This document shows, piece after piece, positions 1 to 9,235 of a stretch of DNA of 64,000 nucleotides. Source of the DNA: Lunularia cruciata (Eukaryota > Streptophyta > Marchantiopsida > Lunulariales > Lunulariaceae); the NCBI GenBank assembly GCA_948567375.1, contig OX419761.1, positions 40,834,243-40,898,242 on the forward strand, written 5' to 3'. The notes under the pieces were generated by a model, which worked only from the letters and a program-made list of their open reading frames with translations, was not told the DNA's origin and searched no databases. A program made the translations under genes and the position numbers. Position 1 is the stretch's first letter, and each line of letters begins with the position of its first letter.

Positions 1-1340
1 TTGGAGGAGCACAAGATAGAGGTGGAGTCACATACAAGACCAATCCGCCAAAAGAAACATTGCATTAGCCCACCAATATCTTTGGTTGTGAAGGAGGAGA
101 TTGATAAGCTCAAGGAAGCCGGATTTATCTTTGAGGAAGAGAATTCAAAATGAATGTGTCTCCAATTGTCATTGTGAAAAAAAAAATGGCAAGCTTTGGG
201 TATGTGTGGATTACAAGAAGCTCAGTGCTGTTACCAAGAAGAACTACTATCCATTGCCATTCATTGATGAGATTTTGGAGGAGGTTGCAGGTCATGAGAG
301 GTACAATTTTGGAAATAGTTAGAGTGGATATAACCAAATCTAGATTGCACCAGAGCATCAACAACTCACCATATTCACCACACCTTGGGGAACTTACAAT
401 TTCAAGGTCATGCCTTTTGGGCTTTGCAATGCTCTAGCCACATTCCAACGGTTCATGAACAAGGTATTTGAACCTTTCATTGGGAAATTTTTGAGAGACT
501 TCATTGATGACTTTTGTGTCTATGGGAGCAAGGAGGAGCACTTTGAGCACCTAATCAAGGTCATGCAATGCTTGGATGAGGCAAATGCATCACTCAACCC
601 AGAGAAGTGCATTTTTGGATGTGAAGAAGGTCTACTTTTGGGGCATATCATCTCCAAGGATGGAATAGCAGTTGATCCTAAGCAGGTGAGGAAAATCTCA
701 AACCTTCCATTCCCTTCAAGCTTGACAAAGTTATGCCAATCCTTGGAGATGGTTGGGTACTATAGGAGGTCCATCTTCTCATTTTCCAACAAGGCTTATG
801 CATTTACCATCTACATGAAGAAGGGTGTAAATTACATGGTGATTTTGGAGGACAAGGAGGCTCTCAAAGCTTTTGAGGAGCTCAAGCAATCCCTTGTTGT
901 AGCTTCAATTCTTGCTTAACCTGATTGGAGTAAGCCTTTCATCCTCTACACTGATTTTTTGAATGTAGCTATAGGATGCACTCTTAGTCAATAAGACCAA
1001 GATGGGCATGATCATCCAATAGCTTATGCTAGTAGTTAGATGGTTTCCGGAGAAAAGAACTACTCTGTCATGGAGAGAGAAGGGTTGGCAGTGATCTTTG
1101 GTCTCAAGAAGTTTAGACACTACTTGATTGGAGGGAAAGCCACCATTGTCACGGATCACAAGGCTTTGAAGTACATCTTCAACAAGCCTAATGTTGAAGG
1201 GAGACTAGCAAGGTGGATGCTAGTCTTGTTTGATTACCACAACACCATTGAGGATAGGCGAGGAAAGAAACATGCAAATGATGATTTTTTATCTAGAGCC
1301 TATGATCATGATGGAGATGAGCCAATGGATGATTCCTTTT
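1..1340 (+). pseudogene. A0 reverse transcriptase and RNase H (decayed)
   Basis: This encoded the RT and RNase H of the A0 gag-pol polyprotein, which would copy element RNA into cDNA in the cytoplasmic particle. RT landmarks are the KKL..VTKK-YYPLPFIDE palm segment near 215-270, MPFGLCNA near 410-430 and the catalytic box FIDD near 500-515 (a YxDD variant). RNase H landmarks are the degenerate first Asp region near 950, LAVIFGLKKFRHYL near 1085-1125 and TDHKALKY near 1155-1180. Stops include TAA at 917-919 and 992-994; the 5' RT part is also frameshifted near 150-320. The two TAA stops recur at the same codons in A2 but not in A1. Confidence 0.9.
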
Positions 1341-2178
1341 CGGATGAGGAGCTCATGACAATCTCAATCACTCAAGAGGTTCCAATGGAGTACAAGGAGA
1401 TTGTGGATTTTTTGGCAAGAGGTAACTATCTAGAAGAGATGCATGCTAGAGAGAAGAAGGCCCTTGTAGCATGATCTAGACCTTACACAATGGTGGAGGA
1501 TATTCTCTTTCACCAAGGAGCAGATGGTCTACTTTGAAGAGCAGTGGGTAAGGAAGAGTCTATCCTACTTATAAAGGAGTCTCATGAAGGTTAAGTGTGT
1601 GGAGGACACTTTGCCGAAAAGGTGACTTCTTTCAAGATTCTAGATGCAAGTTACCATTGGAGAGGGATTTTCAAGAATTGTCTTGATAATTGCAAAACTT
1701 GTCATGTTTGTCAACCTTTTGCTAGAAAATCTACTTCCATTCAATTCCATTTCTAGGACCTTTTGAGAAGTGGAGAATTGATTTTGTAGGTCCTCTCAAT
1801 AGAACTCCAAGGAACACTTGGTATATTGAGGTAATCACTGATTATATTACCAAGTGGGTTGAGGCTAGACCATTGAGGGACAAGAATGAAGATGAAGTTG
1901 GTAGATTTCTTATGAACAAATTATCACTAGGTTTGGATTCCTTTTGGAGTTAGTTTTTGATAGAGGAGTAGAGTTTACAAGAAGTATCACTACAGCCATG
2001 CTATGGGATTTCTCTATCACACGTAGAGTAACTACATCTTAAAAGCCAAATTCAAATGGCTTGGAAGAGAGAACCAATCAGACCTTGTGCATGATGTTGG
2101 CCAAAGATCCAAAAAAAGAGGGGGCTAAACATCATTGGGATAAGAAGATTCATGCAGTTTTGTGGGATTTTAGGACAA
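1340..2178 (+). pseudogene. A0 integrase, N-terminal part (split by G1)
   Basis: This encoded the zinc-binding and catalytic parts of the integrase, which inserts cDNA into host DNA. The HHCC domain is recognisable as GHFA..., a Tyr-His-Trp pair and CKTCHVC around 1590-1715, followed by GPFEKWRIDFVGPL near 1758-1795 and a TDYITKWVEARPL segment near 1835-1875. Stops and small indels break the frame repeatedly (for example after 1474). The reading resumes at 5877 after the G1 insertion. Conservation to A1 and A2 on the minus strand fixes the identity. Confidence 0.88.
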
Positions 2179-2977
2179 TGTGACAACCCGGCAAATATCA
2201 CTTTTGCGATAATCGGGTAAGTAAAGTTTGTTCCCGCAGAGATACTATCCAGAATTGGTCAAATACAAAGTCAAAAGTCACAGTTGCAGTTCTTCTTGAT
2301 TGCCTCTTTAATCTCTCAAGTAGAAACTACACCCAAAAGAGAGTAACAAGCTCACAATCTTGACAACTTGTCACGAATACACACACATAATCACAACATA
2401 ATCAATTCTGTCCAAACAACTCTTGATTGTGATGATTTAGATTCTCCCAAAGATGGCACTTCATTGCAAAGACCAATTTCACCCCAAAATTGTGTTCCAC
2501 CCCTCCACTAAAGGCACAACTTCCTCGATCAAAATTGCTTCACATCAACTTCGTACTGCACTCACCAATGCAGAATACTAACAACACTACAATTCCTCTC
2601 AGATCTATCAAGGCATTGCTCCGATGCACTTCACTCAAGATCAAACACACAGAATGAAGATCAAGGCTGTAGACCCCAACATCCACAGACACACTAACTT
2701 GCTCTTCGGAATTCTCCACACACTTACAAACACAAATACGAAATTGACAATTGGAATTAAGCTTAAGCGATGAGTACTGAAAACAACACTTTGCTTTATC
2801 TATCTTCAGAAATTTGAATACTGAATAACATCGTATTGCAAATGTGTCACTTAAATACTGAAGCAAACGGCAGATTTGCCTACCTAGGCACTGCTTCCTA
2901 ACATCCCTTCCTACTTACAGATCCCAAGGGACAATCTACCTCTTCATATCTACTCTTTCCTATCTCAAAATTGACTT

Positions 2978-3313
2978 CTATCCCGATCCGATGTCTACCT
3001 CATCATTGGCTTCCAAACCCGATGATCTTCTTACTACTTCACCTTCTTTGGGTATGACTGATTCTACTAATTTCTTCACTAATTCTACAACTTCTACACT
3101 AGGAACTACAATTGAGCTCATGGGTAATCCATCTACACTCTTATTTCTTGACCCACTCTTCTCTAAAGTGTCAATTCTCAAGTCCGATGACACTTGACTT
3201 CCTACTTCTGCGACATCGGGTTTCTTCTCTATTGTCACACTATTCCGAATTTTCTCCAATTCCAAATTGACTAAATCCAATCTAAGACTAACATTATTCT
3301 CTACATCTAACAT
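2978..3313 (-). pseudogene. C-terminal part of the G1 internal ORF
   Basis: This 111-codon open frame follows directly on the coiled-coil ORF in another frame, so one indel near 3300 probably separates them. It is hydrophilic, with repeated E/V-L-V-K and LVKKLVES segments that look helical. The related reading VSSDL..DTLEKSGS recurs in G2 (about 26780-26990), G4 (41040-41200) and G5 (44415-44729). It is therefore shared by long and short forms and is the most widely retained coding piece of the G family. I do not recognise the function. Confidence 0.55.
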
Positions 3314-4775
3314 TTTCCTGTCTACTCAACCGAATCAGCAATGTGTTCATGTCCACATCCTTAGCTCTTCGCTTCCGAGTCTCCTGCACAAGTAACTTCA
3401 ACTCATATAGACGAGCTTCTTCCAATCTTCCTTTAGCCTCCGTGCTTAGAATTGCTCGTAATCTCCCAGCAAGGTCCCCTACTGATTCCGATGCGTATCC
3501 TCGAGAACGCTCCACCTTCAACTCCACCCGATACATTTGCAACTCATCTTCGTATTCTGCAGTGAGCATCTTCTTCTCCTCTGCATACTGCACTTTTTGC
3601 TGCTCCGCACTCTTGACAAGTTCTCGCAAATGCTCTTCTTCTTCTTGCCTTGACGCCAATTCTCTCTGCCATGCTTGATCTTTTGCTGCGGTAGTCTTCT
3701 TCAAGCTGTCCAATTCTTGCTTCATTACGATGTTCATCGCCTTAAAATGGACATTCTCGACGCGCACATTACTTACTTCCTCATGCATCTTGCTGAGCCA
3801 CATCGCCTGCTCCTTCAACTCTCCGGCTTGCTTTTGCAGGTCCTTCTCCTTTTCTGCACAACTCTCTTGTAACACGCTCAGCATTTTCTTCCTCGAATCT
3901 TCCTCCCTCCAAAGATCTTCAATTTCCGCACTTCTTTGGATTTGATGCTCCTGCAGCTCCTTCACTTCCTTCAATAGATGCTTCACCACCTGCAGCTCAT
4001 TCATCCCTTTTACTTGATCTTGGGGAATTCTTCTCCGATGTTCCTTCAAAATCTCCAGCAATGGTGTGACCACCTTCGTTAAATATAATATCCCACCGAA
4101 AGTTTCTTCTTCATCATTGCCTTCTTTGTCTGGAGTCTTTTCTTGTGTCATTGGCTCCTTCATCCGAAGTCGTGATCTTTGTATCTTCAGAGTGTCAGTG
4201 CTATCTTCATCTTTGCCTCTTGAACTCGGCCCCGCAGGATATTCCTCCTTTGCTTTGGGTTTTGGCTTGTTCTCCACCATCGCCTCGCCTGCTTCACTCA
4301 CCACCACCGATTGCTGGACTTTGGGCTCTCCCTCACTTTCACTACCCGACTCCCCACTCTTCAACGTGAGCTTTCCTTCTTCTGAGTCTTCTTCTTGCGA
4401 CTCCGTTTCTTCATCAGACTCCGATCCCGATGATGCTCTTCTCACGACATTGGCTGTCTTCAACATCAGCCTCCAAGTCTTGTGTTGGATGGCCGATGGT
4501 TTAGCTTCTTCGGGTTTACTTTGCTTCTTTGTCTTTGGACTGGCCGCATCTTTGATCTTCCACTGTCCCGTTCTCGCAAAGTATTCGTCATTCGCCCGCA
4601 ATTGAAGCATATACTGTCGCTCCTCCTCGTCGGCTTCTTGTCTCAAATCAGGGTGCATGTGGGAGACCATACGATGCCGCTCGTCTTCAGAGAGCAAGTT
4701 TAGGCCGAAGTAGAAATGTGCTGCAAATGGCGCAAAATAATGCGGTGGCGAGCCCATTTGCCAATTCACTACCAT
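3294..4775 (-). CDS. G1 internal ORF, coiled-coil protein of unknown function (493 codons)
   Basis: This is a long open frame inside the LTR-like unit. The N-terminal ~80 residues read MVVNWQMGSPPHYFAPFAAH then an acidic, charged stretch. Residues ~115-190 are Ser/Glu-rich (SSGSESDEETESQEED). Residues ~235-480 are a long heptad-type coiled coil rich in E, K, Q and L. There is no RT, protease, zinc knuckle or signal peptide. G2 carries the same frame at about 25190-26640 with different breaks, so the common ancestor had it open. The listed start may be internal, because the homologous G2 reading continues upstream into the 214-codon ORF. I infer a protein-interaction or structural role only; it could be a captured host gene. 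Confidence 0.6.
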   Translation of the reverse strand: MVVNWQMGSPPHYFAPFAAHFYFGLNLLSEDERHRMVSHMHPDLRQEADEEERQYMLQLRANDEYFARTGQWKIKDAASPKTKKQSKPEEAKPSAIQHKTWRLMLKTANVVRRASSGSESDEETESQEEDSEEGKLTLKSGESGSESEGEPKVQQSVVVSEAGEAMVENKPKPKAKEEYPAGPSSRGKDEDSTDTLKIQRSRLRMKEPMTQEKTPDKEGNDEEETFGGILYLTKVVTPLLEILKEHRRRIPQDQVKGMNELQVVKHLLKEVKELQEHQIQRSAEIEDLWREEDSRKKMLSVLQESCAEKEKDLQKQAGELKEQAMWLSKMHEEVSNVRVENVHFKAMNIVMKQELDSLKKTTAAKDQAWQRELASRQEEEEHLRELVKSAEQQKVQYAEEKKMLTAEYEDELQMYRVELKVERSRGYASESVGDLAGRLRAILSTEAKGRLEEARLYELKLLVQETRKRRAKDVDMNTLLIRLSRQENVRCRE

Positions 4776-4874
4776 CTGCCTTGTTCGGTGATGGAAACAC
4801 TTTGCCCAATTTACGGGTACTCTTGCAAAAATCTGGTGGAAGAAGACCGCCTGCTACATGGTTACATATGTTGT

Positions 4875-5519
4875 TCACTCCGGCTTGAACATGGCCATCA
4901 TCGCCCCTACGATACTTCTTCGGATTGGGTCCCGATAGGACTCCACCTTGTAACCATTTGTAGTTCGTGGAGCAAAAAACGAGTTACAAATCTCCGCTAT
5001 CTCCTCTGCAGCATCACACTTTCGATAGAAGGTGATTCCTGTTGGCTCTCCTGCTTCTCTCCCCAGGACTAACTTCCAATCTGACTCAGTCCATCGAGCC
5101 GGATTGCCTCTCTTCCCCTCCACTTCGGGACCCTCCTCACAATTACTGGTAGTGATTTCTGCCATCACTCCCGAGAAACTGAAATTCCAGTTCCAGGCTA
5201 AAAAGGTGATACAAAGTCTAACCAAGACTTCAATCCTCGCTACTACGTCTACCCTTTGAATTGCAAAACCTCTCACTGCCAGCGCGTTGGCCACCTTCTT
5301 CGCCATGATTTGTTCTCTTGTTCTACATTGTTGGAAGATCAGCCCCTCTCCTGGACAAGACACTCTAACTCCCTCAAGGTTTTGGAAAATTTCACTCTCT
5401 ACGGGCTTCCGGACACGCATTCCTGCAGGATGACTACTCAGAGGAATTGGAAATTTACTCAGTGAATTCAACTTCCCTTTACGCATTTGCAATTTTATAT
5501 TGCCCCGAATCACAGTCAT
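4875..5519 (-). CDS. G1 internal ORF, N-terminal segment (214 codons), unknown function
   Basis: This open frame lies just upstream of the coiled-coil ORF and ends MMAMFKPE before a break. In G2 the equivalent reading (MMAMFKPEQTTYVNMQQVVF at about 25070) continues into the VNWRTGLPPHYFAPF segment. That indicates one original ORF of roughly 840 codons (about 5519 to 2978) split in G1 by an indel between 4775 and 4875. The segment is mixed alpha/beta in composition, with an aromatic patch FLAWNWNFSFSG and ARWTESDWKLVLG. I do not recognise a family. No initiator context was verifiable. Confidence 0.55.
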   Translation of the reverse strand: MTVIRGNIKLQMRKGKLNSLSKFPIPLSSHPAGMRVRKPVESEIFQNLEGVRVSCPGEGLIFQQCRTREQIMAKKVANALAVRGFAIQRVDVVARIEVLVRLCITFLAWNWNFSFSGVMAEITTSNCEEGPEVEGKRGNPARWTESDWKLVLGREAGEPTGITFYRKCDAAEEIAEICNSFFAPRTTNGYKVESYRDPIRRSIVGAMMAMFKPE

Positions 5520-5522
5520 TCT

Positions 5523-5735
5523 TCAGTTAATTTTGTCTGTGAGTTTCTCCCTTCTGCGTGCTCTCCCGGTCACTGTCAAGACATGCTTCTTCTGCCCCCG
5601 CTGTTTCTTGAAATGTACTTTCTTGCCACGTACCGAGGTTGTTAAACGGTCTTCATCCTTCGTGCGTTTTCCAACCCAAAGACAATGATCTTTGGCCTGC
5701 TTCCGGCGTCCTCCTCTTCCGAGTACCTCCATCAT
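5523..5735 (-). CDS. small basic ORF of the G long form (70 codons)
   Basis: This is a short Lys/Arg-rich reading (RGKKVHFKKQRGQKKHVLT). It is conserved in G2 at about 24471-24660 as LVRGKKVHFKKQQGQKKHVL with one extra stop. It sits upstream of the main ORF on the same strand and may be the extreme N-terminus of the same protein or a leader peptide. Basic composition would suit nucleic-acid binding, but that is inference from composition only. Confidence 0.35.
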   Translation of the reverse strand: MMEVLGRGGRRKQAKDHCLWVGKRTKDEDRLTTSVRGKKVHFKKQRGQKKHVLTVTGRARRREKLTDKIN

Positions 5736-5876
5736 CGGATCCGATGTCAGCTTCTTCGGCTTTCCTCTGAAGTTACTTTCACCTCTTTGTTGTTTGCAAT
5801 TCGACTTTTTCGTGCTTACTTCGTCTCTTAAACACTACTAACCATAAAAAACAAAAAATGTGGGTACCACAGACAA

Positions 5877-6298
5877 CCATGACGACTTCCACCAAATATT
5901 CTCCATTTCAATTGGTATATGGTATTGAGTCTACCTTAACTATTCACTTTGATCTTCCTACCTTCCAAAGCATTCATAAGAGATTGAAGAAAGCACAAGG
6001 AGGTGATGTAGAAGAGTCAAGGAAGGATCAGCTCATGGAATTGGAAGAGGCAAGAGCGGTTGCTATGGTCCGAGTGGAGCAAGCCAAAAGGAAACAAAAG
6101 GAGAGCTATGACAAGAAGCAAGGCAAGAAGAAGGTGGAGCCTTTCAAAGGAGGTGATTGGGTAATGTTGTTTGATTCTATTCAATTCAAGAGAGTGCAAA
6201 AGAAGTTTTTGCCTAGGTACTTTGGACCTTTCATAGTGGAGAAGGTGTGGGGCAATTACACCTATGATCTAAAGGAGTTGGGAGGAAGACACTTTTGA
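5877..6298 (+). pseudogene. A0 integrase, C-terminal part
   Basis: The frame resumes after G1 at the YSPFQLVYGI motif that closes the integrase core, then a Lys/Glu-rich helical stretch, then GDWVMLFDS..FKRVQKKFLPRYFGPF, the GPY/F-type C-terminal domain that helps bind DNA. No chromodomain follows. The reading ends near RHF with a stop at 6296-6298; a frameshifted remainder (ERINHDKLKIYHRR) follows before the polypurine tract. The same segment is found in A2 at 21303-21526 and 23697-23880. Confidence 0.9.
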
Positions 6299-6371
6299 AA
6301 GGATTAACCATGATAAGTTGAAGATATATCATAGAAGGTAGGAAGACCTTCACTTTGAGGACAAAGTGAAA

Positions 6372-6389
6372 TCTTAGTCTGGGGGTAAA
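6372..6389 (+). other. polypurine tract of A0
   Basis: The segment TCTTAGTCTGGGGGTAAA abuts the first base of the 3' LTR and is the expected plus-strand priming site. The same sequence is found, inverted, next to the LTR of A2 at 21193-21209. Confidence 0.75.
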
Positions 6390-7081
6390 TGTAACACCCA
6401 TTTGTGCATGTGTGTGGTATTGTGATATTTAACTTGGTATTACAAGTACTTGAGAGATTTTATTTACATTGAGATAAAGGATGGTTCTACATTAGTCATG
6501 ATTAGCTAAACTTAGTCATATCTAAGATAGAGGGGACCTTACTTTAGAGGAAGTGGAAAAGATAAGCATCACTATTTTGGATTCTAGTGTGTTGAATTGG
6601 TATTATTCCTAGGTGTTTGGCTTTGAGGAAAGAGTTGAGAACTCTTGGGCCCACAAGCCTTTTTGTTTTGGATTCTTCTATAGTCCAAGAATAGCCCATG
6701 TGAAGGAATCCTTGACTTAGTGGTTGGGTCAAGATAAGATCACATGCTAGTGGAATATGCCCATGTGAATGGATATTCCTTTCTACTTTTTGACTTCACT
6801 TGACTTTTAGTCTAGTAACTTGAGTTACTACAATAATTAGTAACTTTGGTACGTAACCATTTCACAAGTATATAAACAAGGGGTGAGTTAGTACTCATCA
6901 TCCTTTCATTTGCAACTATCTCTCTCTCATTGAGTTCTCTAGTGAGCAATGTCTTGAGTTTTAGAGTGTTAGACTTGGAGGAGTATGATGGAGTTGGGGT
7001 TCCTTGCCTTCTTAGTCCATGGTGCTCTACCATAATAGCCAATCAGAGGTTCATCCTGAGTGAGAGACAGTTTGGCTCACA
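6390..7081 (+). repeat. A0 3' LTR (692 bp)
   Basis: It begins TGTAACACCC and ends GGCTCACA. Four other copies are in the window on the minus strand: 19439-20130, 20502-21192, 30655-31333 and 35778-36468. A TATATAAA box lies at 6869-6876, so the U3/R border should be about 30 bp further on. A short inverted repeat AGTAACT-TG-AGTTACT is at 6814-6829. The 60-80-codon ORFs inside it merely repeat from LTR to LTR and are not counted as genes. Confidence 0.92.
6869..6876 (+). promoter_or_regulatory. TATA box of the A LTR
   Basis: TATATAAA sits about 210 bp from the 3' end of the LTR, with equivalents in the other A LTRs (for example inverted near 19645). It is the likely pol II core promoter of the element. 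Confidence 0.6.
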
Positions 7082-9175
7082 GGACTGACAAGTTGAGGAG
7101 CTTGCAGGAGTTCCAATGGAAGGCTGGAGAGAGCCTACGTGAGGCATACACTCAAATGAGGCGGCTGATAAGTTTCACTTAGGGAGTTACTAAGGCCCAA
7201 GCATTCCAATTTTGGTATGAGATACTAGACAGGGAGTTGCAACATAGAGTTTGTGATGCTACGTTGTTACATGCTACTATGCCTACTTTGGCATTAGTCT
7301 TTGCTTTGGCTGAGCATATTGAGCTCAACTTGGTGGAGGAGAGGGTGGTGAAATTTGGATTTGGTAGGGAGACCTCATCCACAACTATGACTTCTTTTAG
7401 AGTGCAACAGAGTGCACCACACCCAGTTGGTTTTCAAGGACAAGGAAGACAACCTAGGTCTCATGGAGCAAGTGGAGGGCCTATTGTAGTTAGATCCTTA
7501 CCTTCATTTTTGGGTCAGCATCAGCCTGTGAGTAGTGGTGTTGCTTGTTGGACTTGTGGTGAACCTCACCATAGGAGAGAGTGTACTCAAGACAATGGTT
7601 CTGATACCTTTGATGCATCACAACCAACACAGAGGCAGTGTGAGCATTGCCACAAATTTGGTCACACTAGTGACCAATGTTTTGACCTACACTTGGAGTT
7701 ATGGAGTGGTAGGGTTACTATGGTAGGTAGTAGAGGAGCTCCAGTTCATGGAGGACAAGGTGGTAGTAGAAGATCTACACCTAGTACGGGTACGGTACCT
7801 ACTCTTACTTCTGATACAACTATGGCTACTCAGATTGAGCAATTGAAGTAGAGATTGGCTAGTATGGCAATCGCTTAGAGGAGATCAGATTTGAGTGCTA
7901 AGGCTTCCACCTCATATGCTAGTGATAGAGATGCTTTGGACTTCATGTGCAGAGTAGCATAGGTGGATGCATCTACAACAGTGACTAGGAGTGTAGTACG
8001 TGCTCCAAAGCCTAGAGGAGCATCAATGGAGTTGGACCCATAAAGTGGAGAGGTTGGAAGACAAGTCAGACTTCCCCAGTCTTTCACGCTATCTAAGGCA
8101 TTGCAGATTATATCCATGGTTCCTAGACGTCCTAGTGCAGGTGTAGTAGGTGGTGATGGAGTGCATGATGGACTACCTACTAGTCAGCCACCTACTACTA
8201 CACAAACTGAGTCTAGCATGATGTTGGGAGCGGCTCAGCTGATTATGCAACATCTTTTGTTTTCAACTAGTGACATGTTTACATTGGGAGTTGACCTAAC
8301 CCCAATGTTCTGGTTGGCTGCCATGCTTTGTGAGAGTAGGGATGATGCGGTTCCTACTACTAGAGCAGAGGTGGCTGATAGTGCAACTTACTTGGTTGAG
8401 GAGCATGGGATCTGTTCAGCAACTAATGGTTTTTAGTAGTGGCTAGACTAGAGGAGTTGCCAATTAGACCGGCCTTTGAGAGAGCACGGTTCACACCTGG
8501 TGTTGTCCTATTGGATAACCAAAGGGGGATTTTCCGCTTGGTGGGACCTTCAAGGAAGGTCTATACACCACAAAGAGTCTTATTAGACTCTGGTGCACAA
8601 CCCCTTATGTTGGGGAAGGATGTAGTAGTCGGTCTGGAGTTACAAAAGACCAATGTGGAGAGGTGTCCATTTCAAATCCAGACATCTCTAGGTGGTAGTT
8701 TGACACAATACATCACATGTGGGGAGCTTGGTTCAGCTTGGTCATCCGATTGATAGCTTGGTGGTGAGAGCTTAGGCTATTGCGACAATAGTTGAGTCAT
8801 ATAATGTGCTAGTTGGAGGAGCAGTGTTATACCTCATGGGTTTCAGCATTGACTATTGGGAGGAGACAACCTCCTATAGACCAGGTTGGCAATTTGGTGA
8901 GGGACGGATACATTGCCTACTAGTACACTTGAGTAGTGGCAATCTTTGCTCACTATAGTCCGAGACCATGGCAGCATCAGTTTTAGCTTTTAGTGGTGCA
9001 ATTACTTGGCCTGGTGACTTGTTGGAGGAGAACGCCCATGCAGAGGATACTCTAGTACTAGAGTAGATCACTCGGATTTGGAGTACGAGTGGGATTGTTC
9101 CATCCACCTTGGATATTCCATTGTGGAGTTCAAAGGAGGCATTGCAGCAGCATGCAAATCAATTGGTGCAATAGG
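7082..9175 (+). pseudogene. B1 gag and protease (decayed)
   Basis: This encoded the structural gag protein and the aspartic protease that matures the polyprotein. Two zinc knuckles are readable near 7546-7690: CWTCGEPHHRREC (irregular spacing) and CEHCHKFGHTSDQC (CX2CX4HX4C). The protease active-site triad is VLLDSGAQPLMLG at about 8575-8620. The longest open stretch is 7237-7851. Stops at 7849-7851 and 7876-7878 are TAG where B3 has CAG. The region matches B3 60914-62725 in order and spacing. Confidence 0.85.
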
Positions 9176-9235
9176 TTTGGAGTGGAGCCTTCGTAACATC
9201 AAGAGATGAGTGTGAGGATGAGCCTCTAGAGTCAA

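Larger units (their letters stand above)
2179..5871 (-). mobile_element. G1: long-form giant solo LTR (3.69 kb), 5-bp target duplication GACAA
   Basis: On the minus strand the unit begins TGTGGTACCCACA and ends GGTTGTCACA, the TG...CA termini of an LTR. It is flanked by perfect direct repeats GACAA at 2174-2178 and 5872-5876. The split integrase reading of A0 joins across the unit, so it is an insertion. There are no internal primer site, gag, RT or integrase sequences and no repeated terminal segment, so it behaves as a solo LTR or single-unit element. It has the same ends and 3' ~700 bp as G2-G5, but its middle differs from the short forms and carries a long ORF. Confidence 0.85.
1..7081 (+). 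mobile_element. Ty3/gypsy family A, copy A0 (3' part: RT to 3' LTR)
   Basis: This is the 3' portion of an LTR retrotransposon that enters the window already inside the protease-RT spacer and runs through RT, RNase H, integrase, polypurine tract and 3' LTR. The body is cut in two by G1 at 2179-5871. Immediately after the 3' LTR (7082 on) the sequence is family B gag, so A0 was probably inserted into B1, with its 5' half lying outside the window. The reading frames carry many stops and frameshifts, so the copy is dead. A1 and A2 are its relatives; it shares derived stop codons with A2. Confidence 0.93.

Noticed and set aside
3343-4703. Plus-strand frames inside G1
   Set aside because: Antisense shadows of the coiled-coil ORF: Ser/Leu/Phe-rich complements of Glu/Lys codons.
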